A DNA stretch of 64,000 nucleotides, from contig OZ176055.1 of assembly GCA_964247055.1 (NCBI GenBank), positions 1,178,001-1,242,000 on the forward strand, read 5' to 3'. The stretch's first letter is position 1, and every line of letters begins with the position of its first letter. The position numbers and the translations under genes were made by a program. The notes below the pieces were generated by a model that was not told the origin of the DNA, searched no databases, and saw only the letters and a program-made list of their open reading frames with translations. The DNA comes from Paragordius varius. Taxonomy: Eukaryota > Nematomorpha. This document shows positions 27,015-38,159 of the stretch, piece after piece.

Positions 27015-30000
27015 CGACCATTTTTTTCCACAAACAACTAAAACAATCTAAATTATAATTTCAAAAATTTGGATTTCAATGTTCTCAAAATCAAAAAGAA
27101 GAGTATTTAAACAATCTTTTAAAGAATCTACATTACCTTGACACACTTATCATAAATTTCCATGCAAAATGTGATGCGTTCATGGAATATTCGATTCGGT
27201 TCCTCGTTAATTACATTCGATGCGTTTGAGATACCACTATTGAAACAATTATTATTATTGCCAATCAATGTATCACATCCAGAGATGGTAAAACCATCAG
27301 ACATAAGTGAATTCAACCATTGTTTCTGTTGCGTCTGATCGTTTTTATTGTCAAAAATCAGGTGATCTGCATGGTTGGAAGCAGTGGTAGCCGGTAAAAA
27401 ACCTGAAATCATAGAAGTCTGGGCAAATAACTCGAAATTTTGTCCACAAAGACCGGTAAGGATACGACCTAGTCGTCCATTAACAAGGTAAACTGTGGTT
27501 GTTTTGCCTTTTTCTGAATCCTAATAACACATAAGCAATATAGAGTAAAAATTAAATCAAAAGGACAAAACGTTAAAAATATAAAGACAAATATTTTTTT
27601 CCAAAAAGAATACTTTTTTATAAAAATTTATTGTTTAAAAGTGCAAATGTTGTAAAATAGAGACGTAGATTGGTGATACAATAAATTAGGTATTATGGAA
27701 GATTGTAATTAAATGATTTTTATAGGATAAATTAAGGCTTTAAAGTGTATAGTTTTATCTTTGCTTAAAAATTTGTCTTTATATTTTTACGTTTGTCCGT
27801 ATAATTTTAATTTTTAACCATGAATTTTTTTTCATGTGTTATATTATTTTATGACAAAAATATACAATATAACAGCAAAATATTCTAATTTTAAATGTAT
27901 ATTATTTTCTTCACATGTTGAAATAAAAATATATTTAATGACATTAAAATTATTAATAAAATAGATGTTTGGGATTATAAATTTATTAAATTATTTAAAA
28001 AATATATAAACAGGCGGTAAAATTTAGGCATAAATGCGTAAAAATAATCTAACATTTGAAAAAATAATACTTTGTTGCTATATATTTCGTTGATAAAAAA
28101 TTGGTTTTAAAAATACAGAATTTCGCGTTTATATATAATTACATATATAAAGCAATATATATATATATATTTACTGTTCAAATTCACCAATATGTTTTTT
28201 AGGATTAAAAATTACCTTTATTTTTAATATTTTTAAAATATTATAATGCTTAAAAAATAATAATATATATTAAAAAATTATTTCATATAAATGATGAGTT
28301 ATATTAGCCCAAAAACACATAATTTGAATTGTTCAAGCGTAAATTTGAATTGTTCAAGCGTGAATTTGAATTGTATAATGGTATACTTAAACAAAATTGG
28401 GAAACTGATAACCTTTTTGGTCAGAAAAGCGCAAATTAATCTCAAATATACACCTGAATAAAAATAAATTTACAAAAATTACCGTTTCAACAGCACCCCT
28501 TTTGCCCACATTTTTTGTAGCGGGCGGCGTGTCAAAATGTACAAGACACGAATCTATAACACAATCTCTGATAGCTTTTGCAATAACATATTCACAATCT
28601 GCAATGGATGAAAGTCCACTAAACAAATTATTTGATCTCAAATTATTGCTTTTTTCATTTGGTTTATTAGTTTTTGATGACGCGTTTGTAGTTACCGTCA
28701 TTTTAGAGCCTGCTGCGGTATTATTGTGATCGTGAGTTAAACCAAGTTTTAGCGTAACATCCGAGATGGGAATACGTGAATAGGATTGAGCAATCTTTTT
28801 TATACCTTGAATGTAATGTAATATAATGAAAGATATTATATAAATGGATTGAATTTTAATAAAACGCGCCGAAAAAGATAATATATAGGTTTGAATGCAA
28901 TATAAAAATCTATTATGAAATTATATTGAGTTTAACCGTTGAATACACAGTAAATATTGAAATTATACGGACAAAATGTAAAAATATAAAGACAAATATT
29001 TTTTTCTCTAACAGACAGACAACCAACCATACTTTTTAATTTTTGTTTAAAAAATATCATTGTTAATTGCATGGTGGAGTAGAGATGTATATGGATAAAA
29101 CACAATCAATTATATCTTACAATTTTTTAATATAATTAATAGATGTAGAGAAAATGAGGTTTAAAAAAATATGTTTGTCTTTATATTTTAAAGTTTTGTC
29201 CATATATTTTCAGTTTTTACTGTAATATACGCTTTATAAATATAACCAATCTTAAAATTTAGACGCATATGTTTTTCATTCTGAGTAATCGTTAAAAATA
29301 TTTATGAATATTGAGATAATTATGAATGTATTAAATGATTTGCAATTATTTTATTGATGAGCAGTTTAATTAAATAAAATAGTAAAAAACAATTTCAATC
29401 AATTTCAATTGTTATATATATATATATATCACAAGACATTTATATCACGTTTTAGTGTGCGACACTATTTTCAAATTCCCATTTTTCCTTGAATGGAGCA
29501 TTATTTCAGAATTAAATTTAGTCAAAACAAACTCATTGGTTTAAAAAATGGCAAAAAATATAAAAACTCACCAGTTTTCAACACCATTCGACTTAATCGT
29601 TGAATGAGAGTGTATGTGGAATCACTGATAAATTTGCGTTCATGCTTAGCCAACACACTATGAAACATATCTAAATCACCCAACCTTACACCTTGAGGTA
29701 AAAAAATATTATGAAAATAAAAACATACCATTTTTTTGGTTGTGTCAAAAAATAGCATATCTACGAACTAATATGTAAATTTGATTGCATCTTCTTAAAC
29801 ATATATATTTCCATACATTTTCATAAAAAAAAATAACTTTATTTAGAACAAAGATTGCATATTATAAAATGTATAAATTTTACTCAATAATATTAAAAAC
29901 CATAAGTATGAATCTAAAAATTGCAAATACGTTAATTAAAATCAATCATCAAATATATATTAAGGGAAAAGGTTCAAATTTAATTATTGTTTTGATTTCT

Positions 30001-31131
30001 AAAAACCACATATTTTTTAATCAAATCATGGAATAAACCAAATTAGCCTTACTTTGAGTTAATTCAAAATAGGGGCTGAGAGCATCTCTAAGAGTTGAAT
30101 CCTTAAATATTTGACGTTCTGGGATTTCACCCAAAAGGAGTTGAGTAACGACCAATAGTTTATTTATCTATAGTAAAAAAAATATTATAGTATTGTGATT
30201 TAAAAATAAATTTAAAAAATGTCGAAAATTATATAATTATATAAAAATATATTTATCGCAACTAAATTTACAAAACGTCGATATACATAAACCAGAACTC
30301 AAATATATATATATTATTATAGTTAACGCATTTTATGTGGATTTTTTTTAATGTTTAAAACTCTATGTTTGAAATATAAAAAAATTTAATTTTTGTAAAT
30401 TCTTTGTATAGTCCGGTGCGGTCTTAAATTAATTTTTACAAAATGGTAAAATTAATATTTTCCAAAAAGGTAAAACTTATAATTAGATATAAAAAAGTGT
30501 AAAAAATCGAATTTACTAATATTTATAATTATTGGTCCTTTGTTAAAACTAAAAAAGTAATATAAATCATTTACATATCAAAAAACGCAAATTTAATTCT
30601 TATTTGAAATTGTACCGCTTGTTTAAACCGAAGAGCCGAATTTTGCGGTCCTTTACGTAGGGCTTGGGTTAAATTGCGTTGAGCAGCGCTGTATTCCAAA
30701 TGGATTGCTTTGATACGGCCTATGAGTTAACAAACAAAAAAAAATCCAACTGATAATAAATTAAAATGTTTGGTGTGAATAGTTTTTAAATATTAGTCAC
30801 ATGTAATTTTATAAAATAAGTCCCCATAAATGAATAATTAACCAGAATGGTAACTAACGCTAAATCACATAAAAACGAAATAAATGTATTCACATAAAAT
30901 TTTTAAAAATACTTTGTAATTTTTGTAAAAATTACCCATGTAATAGAAATAACGAGCCCATTCATTGTTCGAGGCAGATTCGGGAAAAGTTAATTTACTG
31001 GCAAACAAGTCAGCTTGTTGGAATAAATTGTACGTTATGTAATTCCTAAGGATAAGATTTATCAAGACAGCAATGCCCTCAGAATCTTTCCTTAGTGTAC
31101 ATGTTCGCAATCGAGCCAAAAGAAATCTAAT

Positions 31132-31169
<38 letters not shown>

Positions 31170-33169
31170 CGAATAAAAATTGAAAATAAATGCCTTTTAG
31201 AAAATGTAAAATATAGTAACTAAATATTAATTATTACCATATATAATTATTATCTTATATGATTGGAATAGTGTATACTTATCAATCCACATTTGTACTT
31301 ATAAAATAAAAATAATGTATGATTGTATATTTTTAAATCAAATATGTCTTTAATTTTTAAAGGCTTGTTTTTTATAATTTAATATCTTTAACACACAAAA
31401 TTTTTATTTTGCGATTAATATTTAGGTTACATTGATTCTTTAAGGATGAAGTAAAGGGGAATATGAGAAATATGATTTTTAATTTTTTGAAAAATTAAAA
31501 ACCAAGGGGTGAAAAAACTTTGACTCGATAATATAATTTTTAATATTTATCGAATTTTTGGCATAATTTTTTAATTTTATGCCGACCAAAGCTAGTCTTT
31601 TTTTAATTAAAATCTTTTAAACATTAGGATACCCCCATGTTGTAAATTAAAGCTGTGCTTAAATTTGTCAAAAATGTAGGCTCTCTTAACACTAAAAATA
31701 ATCTTGTAGGTGTTATTTCCAGAAGGATTGGATCAAACTTTATTACATCAATAAAACCAATTATTCGAATCCCAACCTACATTTTTAGATATTATTCCTA
31801 AGGTTGTCTCTAACTTAATATTTCGCGTGCTGCTTTAATAATTTTTTAAGTTTTTTGCATAGATCAATTTCGGATCATGTATCAACATCTAAATAATCGT
31901 AACTTTTTTGATTGAAATTCATAATTTTTTAATGTTTAAACATTTTTTAGAGAGAGCACTTTTGCTTCCCTAAACAAAGTGTGTTGGATACCCCTGTTGT
32001 TCCCATCAGTAAATAATATACCATTTGCAATTTAAATCACCCTTAAAGAATTTAATTCATCCTAAATAATTTTGTGTTTTCGGGCTAATATAAATTATCA
32101 TTATTATAAACTATATTTTTAAGACATAGTTTATTATTTTTTCAGAATTATATTAATTTTAAACAGTTTCATATAAAGGTAATTAACTAAAAAAAAACAA
32201 AATTTATTTTGGAATAAATTTATATTGTTCAAGGGTTATATTAAACTTTAAATGGCTATAGCATCACCCAAAAAAATATAGCTTTTTTACCTTCGTATTT
32301 GTTCCAAATTCCCTGTAAGTTCATAAACTCGGGCATAATAAAAGTAACATTTGGCCGCTAACAAATCCAGCGTTCGTCTATTTTGAGCCAATATTTTTTC
32401 CATCAACATGTTTGCACATGTTTTAGCCCGTTTCAAATCTTTGCGTTCATCAATCAAATGGATAAGAACTAACAAATGCAGGTAAATGTTCACTTCAACG
32501 GGTAAGCTAAATTTGTTAATGGTTCCACCCATAATTTTTTGTTCATTCTTTTTGACCGAAGTGTCAGTATTATCAATCTAATTAACAATTATAAAGCAAA
32601 TTTAAAATAAAATAGCTTTTTTAAGCTCTTTGACCAAAATATAATATCATTATATCTGTCTTATGGAGGAATATAAAATGTTATAAAGATTATTTAGTAA
32701 TGCTATATAGTTTATTGGTCATTTTGGTGAAGATTATTAATATAAAAGTTAATTCATATATGTAAAAAATAATTTATTATATGCGAGGTATGCAATTGGA
32801 TATGCTTGATAATCATTTTTAAATATTAACTAATATTTTATTAGGTGTATTAAAAGTATAAATACCTCCATATCAAAATTTTCTTCGCAAAACATTCGGA
32901 TATCATCTTTTCCAGAGGCATAAATATGCTTTAAGATGGAATTCAAAACTTCTTCGTTAAGTTTCTTACGAGTATTGGGAATTGACCTTAAAACTCTTAA
33001 CATAAATCGTGTGTCTCTGAGAATAACCGATTTCTCGATATTCTTAACCTGTTCCTTAATATCATCTAAAAAATATTTATATGTTAAGATTACCGATGAT
33101 TATGTCATTAGGGGAAGGCGTCGTTTTCGCAACCTCTTCTAACGTAGCAGGTTCAGTAAGAACAGCCAT
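26021..33169 (-). CDS. PSMD3: 26S proteasome non-ATPase regulatory subunit 3 (Rpn3)
   Basis: PCI-domain scaffold of the 19S lid. Exons in gene order: 33169-33094, 33065-32866, 32577-32291, 31126-30936, 30719-30616, 30167-30053, 29691-29572, 28805-28483, 27520-27137, 26647-26600 and 26098-26021, giving 641 residues in one frame (human 534). Family landmarks in order: [95 protein letters not shown] (winged-helix side of PCI), [39 protein letters not shown], and the acidic tail ESDEDDFF. Two poorly conserved, Asn/Ser-rich insertions (exon 8 around [18 protein letters not shown], and the middle of exon 9) account for the extra length and sit inside or just after the PCI region. Intron 1 is 28 nt (33066-33093). 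The others are 118 nt to 1.2 kb and carry MITEs. Confidence 0.95.
27549..27823. mobile_element. Mariner-like MITE in PSMD3 intron
   Basis: Facing GGACAAAACGTTAAAAATAT and ATTTTTACGTTTGTCCGTAT boxes with AAGTGTATAGTT-type inner arms. Intron between exons 8 and 9. Confidence 0.6.
28170..28386. mobile_element. CAATTCAAATTCACCC element, reduced copy
   Basis: One unit at the left, core with the shared TATGTTTTTTAGGATTAAAA stretch, and three inverted units ending TGTATAATGGTATA. Same PSMD3 intron as the MITE at 27549. Confidence 0.55.
28944..29224. mobile_element. Mariner-like MITE in PSMD3 intron
   Basis: TACACAGTAAATATTGAAATT at one end and TTTCAGTTTTTACTGTA at the other, with facing CGGACAAAATGT / AAAGTTTTGTCC boxes. 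Intron between exons 7 and 8. Confidence 0.65.
32018..32259. mobile_element. CAATTCAAATTCACCC element, degenerate copy
   Basis: Ends TACCATTTGCAATTTAAATC and AAACTTTAAATGGCTATA with the family core (ATTTTGTGTTTTCGGGCTAA). Lies in the PSMD3 intron after exon 3. Confidence 0.55.
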
Positions 33170-33297
33170 GGTATTATATTACATATGATAAAATTTGTTT
33201 TTATATTATTTTAATTAATTTTTCGCTTATTTATTTATAAATAATATTTTTTTATAATTTTTTCGTTGGATAATATACCCTCTTTTGTTAGACAAGC
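33170..33297. promoter_or_regulatory. Shared 128-bp divergent promoter of PSMD3 and NOP53
   Basis: Only 128 bp separate the two start codons, which read outward. The interval is nearly pure A/T with runs of T and A and no recognisable motif beyond that. It must hold both 5' leaders and any promoter, so the two genes are likely co-transcribed from one open region. This is inferred from geometry alone. Confidence 0.5.
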
Positions 33298-33756
33298 ATG
33301 CGATCTTATCCAGATTTATGGGGTGCTACCAATTCATCATTGGTAGCAAAAAAGCGATCGATACGAGTTAAGGTATGATTTTTTTAAAGATAGGCTGAAA
33401 TACCGCATCCAGGTCTTTCTTACAATCCCACTTTCAAAGAACACCAAGATTTGCTGGAAAAAGTTAATGGAAAGGATGCCAAAGCCAAAGGGAAAAAGAA
33501 ATTTCGCCGGTATTAAATAATTTGATACTCTAGAAAATATAATTTAATTGAAAATAAAGTGTTTCAAAAACCGAAAGAACTTGTTTCTTCCCTAAAAGAT
33601 CTTGAACCAAAAGGGAATTTATTGGCTGATATATATCACACCTATCAAAAACATAATATTATAGAAACGACCAAAAGCAATAAAATATTACAATCTATGA
33701 ATGTCAAACTTAAACGACCCAAAAAGAAAACAAAAATATACAGCTCTGCGAAATGA
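33298..33756 (+). CDS. NOP53: Very short NOP53 (GLTSCR2/PICT1) homologue, ribosome biogenesis factor
   Basis: In yeast and mammals Nop53 binds pre-60S particles and recruits the Mtr4-exosome for 5.8S rRNA maturation. Exons 33298-33372, 33394-33509 and 33534-33756 encode 137 residues, against about 455-480 usual. The introns are 21 nt and 24 nt. Kept blocks: the N-terminal segment SYPDLWGATN with a basic stretch, then IPHPGLSYNPTFKEHQDLL (family signature), then the C-terminal block LKDLEPKGNLLADIYHTYQK with a basic end (KLKRPKKKTK). The long coiled, Glu/Lys-rich middle of other NOP53 proteins is almost absent. The short form is not explained by a missing exon: both introns join in phase and no further coding sequence is visible inside them. 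Head-to-head with PSMD3. Confidence 0.87.
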
Positions 33757-35950
33757 ATATCGTCATAAATAATTATTTTGACATAATCTTATTTACCAAT
33801 AATTATTACTATTTTATCATTTGATAACAACAGACTGTATGTAAGTGCTAGACTCAAAAAACGCTATAAAGTTTTGCAAGTGCAACATTAATTTAAATTT
33901 TATAGCAAAATATTTATCTGGCGTTATTACCGAGGATTAATACACTCATAACTAAATTGCTAAAACTTTGCGTCAATTTAAACTGTACTTGGGTACTTAG
34001 ATCAGCGGTACTAATTGCGACTCTAAAAATGCTTTTTGACCATAAATTTTATATTAATTTTGGTATGTATTAATTTTGTCTAAATATCTGCCAATATGTC
34101 AAACAAATATGAAATTTTTATCAATATTATATGGTTATTGGTTGGCCCTTGAGACAAGTAAGATATTTTTTTGGTGAGCACCACTTGTTTAGTGTTTTAG
34201 TTAATATTAATGTTTAATCTGACAACCAGGTGTGACCGCTTTTGGATGAAGTCATTCGCGCTCATACCATTTTAATAAGGATATCACTTAGCTCAAATAA
34301 AATTTTAGGGCAGAATACATGAATTGTGGCCTACGGGCAGTATGCGGTCCAAAAAAATGCTTTAATTATTTTTTTGTTAAAATAACAATTTAAAATCGTA
34401 ATTTATTTTGATATTTTTGTTTTTTAGTATTCATAATGTTCAATTTGGTAATTCCACAATTATAAAATTTTGTGGTTTAGAATTTCCGCTTTTTTAAAAA
34501 TTCTATTCTTCGGTTTCGTTCCTATGCATCTGTTAAAAATTTTTCGAGCATAATGATTCCAATTTAAAAAAAATATTTTACGGAAATCGCAAAGGACAAG
34601 GGCGTATATATTATAGGTTAGATGTGCCAAAGAATTATATATATCATCTTCTCAAGTTATTCGTATTATTATGTCTCAACTTGCATCAAGGCGGCAAAAA
34701 ACTAGAGTATGTTAAAAGTCATAAGGTTATTACCTTAGATTCGCCTGTTATTATAACCAAATTGGTCAAAAATTATTGGTTAATAATTATAAGTGTTTCT
34801 TTTGTAGAGTTTATTATAGAAAAAATTATTTTGATGTACTGATATAGTTTAGAAGTATATGCATTTGAAGCTATGCCTATTTGTCGGTATTATATTGTGA
34901 CCCTTGGGACAAAAATTATGCGGTTCATCAAAGTTCTTAGGTGAATGCGATTGCTTTCATGGATTCAGATATTTTGGAGGAAATGTGGTACATACATATA
35001 TAACTAGATACCCATGTTCAAATTTTTTTGATCAATATTTATAGTAATTTTAGGAGTTACTTGTTTTTCAGTTGTTTACATTTGGCCTAACTAAGTCGTG
35101 TTCCTATACTATCCTAACTCCGAACCTAAGTTGCAAGGTATGTGTGCAGTCGTCTTAGTACTTTTTCATTTTCCTTTTGAAGTCCTAATACATAAGTATC
35201 ATCTAAGGCGATTTTAAATTAGTCTGTTTTGGGTTCAGGATTTACAGTTTTCCGGAAAAATATTGGTTCTACTAATCTAGTATTTATATTTAACAAAAGA
35301 TAGGGGATTGTTTTGTTGAACTCTCAGACATACATTTTGTGTATGTCTGTTGAGGTACATATATATTAGCCAGAAAATATAATTAACCATTCATAAACCT
35401 TGGAAAAAAATTATTATATAATTGTTTAATCAATATACAAACAAAATTTAAAAGCTTACAATTTTTTTTAAAACATTTACTGACCCGGTCATGAATGTAT
35501 CCTCAATTAGTCAGACTCGACTCCTCATGTAAACAAATAATGATTGGATAGTTAGAAAGAAAAAGATTAATCTTGTCTTCAGTTATTAAATTAAATTCTT
35601 GATCTCCTGAGAATATCCAAATTGGTGCTTGAACGGTTTTTTGTCCTCCAAATTTTTTATTTTGTATTTAATTTTTATCAATCATCTGTATTCACTTTTT
35701 TAATCATTTGCAACCTATTATCATTAATTGTTCTAAATCTTAAAATCAATAATAACTTTTTGTCATTAAACCATATATTATCATTAATTTAATAAAAAAT
35801 ATTTTAATACAAATTTCCACATGTAATTTAAAAAATATAAAAACTTTCTGGGTTATTAATTATAATTAAATATATTTTTATAAAGTTGTCAAATTAGAAA
35901 AATTAATTTGTGACAAATGGTTTGTGATTTAAAATTATATTTTTAAATGT

Positions 35951-35981
<31 letters not shown>

Positions 35982-35999
35982 CATATATAACTAGCGTAA

Positions 36000-36520
36000 A
36001 TCTCGTGCTGCTACGCAGCATGAGGTAATCCTCCGGACTTCTGGGGGAGGGCTATTTGAAATAAGGGACAATAAAATGATCCACATATGTGGATTATTTA
36101 AACATTTAAATATGATTTTATAGGAATTAAAACGGTGCATTCATACTAATATATTGTTTACTTGGGCAAAAAAATACAATCAAAAAATTATTTTTTTGGA
36201 CTTTGTTTTTTTATGAATGGCGTTTTACCGGGGTAGCGGGTAAAAAGAGGGCCTAAATCAAAAAAGTGAGTCGACTATGTTCGGCACGATCAAAAATAAG
36301 TAAACAAAAATCATATTTGAAATTGAATGGTCCAACACGTTCTCAGGGAAATTGTCTCAACCTGTTTTTTACACAGGGTAGGCCCGAACTGGGGACCTAT
36401 TTTCAAAAAAAGCCGATGCTTTTGTCGGGGCATTCATTAATGATTATATTTTTTCGATGTTTGGATTTGAATGGGTCTACCGGTTTTCCGGTAGTACAGT
36501 TTTGAAAGTTTTTTGTCTAA
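36000..36520 (+). other. GC-richer block with unrecognised open frames
   Basis: Distinctly less AT-rich than its surroundings. It has a 79-codon open frame (36266-36505) and, in another frame, readings such as FINDYIFSMFGFEWVYRFSG. Base composition suggests decayed coding DNA or an inserted element. No family recognised, and its start is marked by the microsatellite at 35947. Confidence 0.3.
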
Positions 36521-36721
36521 TTAAATTATTGAACATTGTTCTTAATTAGATAAAAGAGCCTATATTTGTTACTCTTGTGACTTCTTTAAATAGGATAGCT
36601 CCAAAACATGATTGAAACAAACCCAGATATTACAATTAAAATATATTGACTTTGTAATGCTAAAATGCAGCCTGAATTATTTACATTATTTTTCTAACCA
36701 TAATATACCTTTTTGTTGTAT

Positions 36722-37268
36722 TAGCGAAATTGGAATATCTAAATACCCGAGACAATATTAAAGTTGATATTTATAAAAAACCTGAAGGAAACGCTTCCAT
36801 TTTTAATTAATGCTTCTATCTTAAAATTCTATAATCCAAAATATGTATATAAAACATAGTTTTGGGAAAATGTTCCTCATTAAACTATTTGGACGCCATT
36901 TTTATTTTACAACATTTCTGTAAAATACCGTTTTTATTTGATTTTAAGAAAATTAAAGTCTTAAATATTAAAATCACATTTAGCATTATTAAAAACAGAT
37001 AAAGTGGTTTATTTTTTATAATTTATATATTTTTGTTTATGCATATATGTCATGTTGGCTAAATTTTCTTTGTGCCTTAACTCTGAATAAGTAATATCAG
37101 GTATTTTTGAATGAGTTTTTTATTATATTTGGGTTCATTAATGGTATATAAGTACAAACATTTGCTATGGTTTCAATTTATTCCATTTTTTTGAAATGAT
37201 TAAATTTAAACATTCTTATCTAACTAGTCCTTATATCGAAGTGAAATGAATGTGTTGTAAAGTGTTAA
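36722..37268 (+). mobile_element. piggyBac-like MITE, copy 3 (degenerate)
   Basis: Collinear with the other copies (GGAATATCTAAATACCCGAG near the left end, ACGCCATTTTTATTTTACAA inside, TGTTGTAAAGTGTTAA at the right end) but more diverged. The left terminus is no longer clear. Confidence 0.6.
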
Positions 37269-38159
37269 GGATAGTTGTAGGAAAAAATGGCGGCGTTGAG
37301 GTAAATTAAAATTTTTTTGTATAATGCGCCTAAAAGGCAGAAAAAAAGATATTTTTAAATTCGATCTAATATCTTAATTAATTTTTAAGATATCTAAATT
37401 TTAATTCCCTCTGGAATATAAAACTACCCCAAAAGGTTATGGATTGTTAAATAATAATATTTTTTTTATAAAATATATGTTAAAATCCATCTCAATGTGG
37501 GCCAATTTGAAGTTTTTCTTGGAATGTTTAAGGTGAAATTCGAAGTGTACAAGGATAAACATGAAGTGCATTGATATGTTATAGAATTACACAATCTGAA
37601 TAAAAACGGCTTAGCGCCTAAATAAAACTATTTAACTCGAATAAGCTTACATATATAAAAAAATTACGCTATTAACTTATTAAAAACCACTATTTTAAAA
37701 AACAATCAGGCATGGGGCTAAATTAAGCAAGATTTATTCACCCTCGGGGCACCGTAATTCAGAAATGTGCTGTAATTTTAAAATTAAGGGTTTTAGGATT
37801 GGGAACAAAAGGGCTAATTAGATCTTAATCACTCTTAACGCATTCGAGAAAAAGTTTCTTTTTAAAATAAATGCGCCTGCACATTTTATGGAAAAGTTTA
37901 ATTATTAGGGTTGTTATTTCATAGGTGTCACAAAACTGGATCTTTAAAAATAAACGCTTATCACCATCGCGGAATATTTAAATTACAAATTCCTTAATTA
38001 TAATTGGTTGTTTTGCTTAAAAATATAGCCTTAAACATTTTAAATATTACATTTAAATCTGAGCTAATAACTTTGGTTGTCTCTCTGTAATGTGAAAAAA
38101 ACATCAGTGATAAAATTGTCTCATCAACAAGCTTGTTTTCCATGTGATAAACTTAAAAA

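Larger units (their letters stand above)
33757..38159. other. Largest gene-poor stretch, between NOP53 and SPTLC1
   Basis: No conserved gene seen in 4.4 kb. Contents: a hAT-end-like GC patch at about 34310-34350 (GGCCTACGGGCAGTATGCGG), an open frame of 72 codons at 34624-34842 without a recognisable motif, a (CA)n(TA)n tract at about 35947-35990, a GC-richer block at 36000-36520, a degenerate piggyBac-like MITE and a few stray CACCC-type units near 37500-37580. Confidence 0.6.

Noticed and set aside
34560-34842. Possible small ribosomal or membrane protein gene
   Set aside because: Short readings such as GNRKGQGRIYY are suggestive, but no frame continues through plausible splice sites to a known family.
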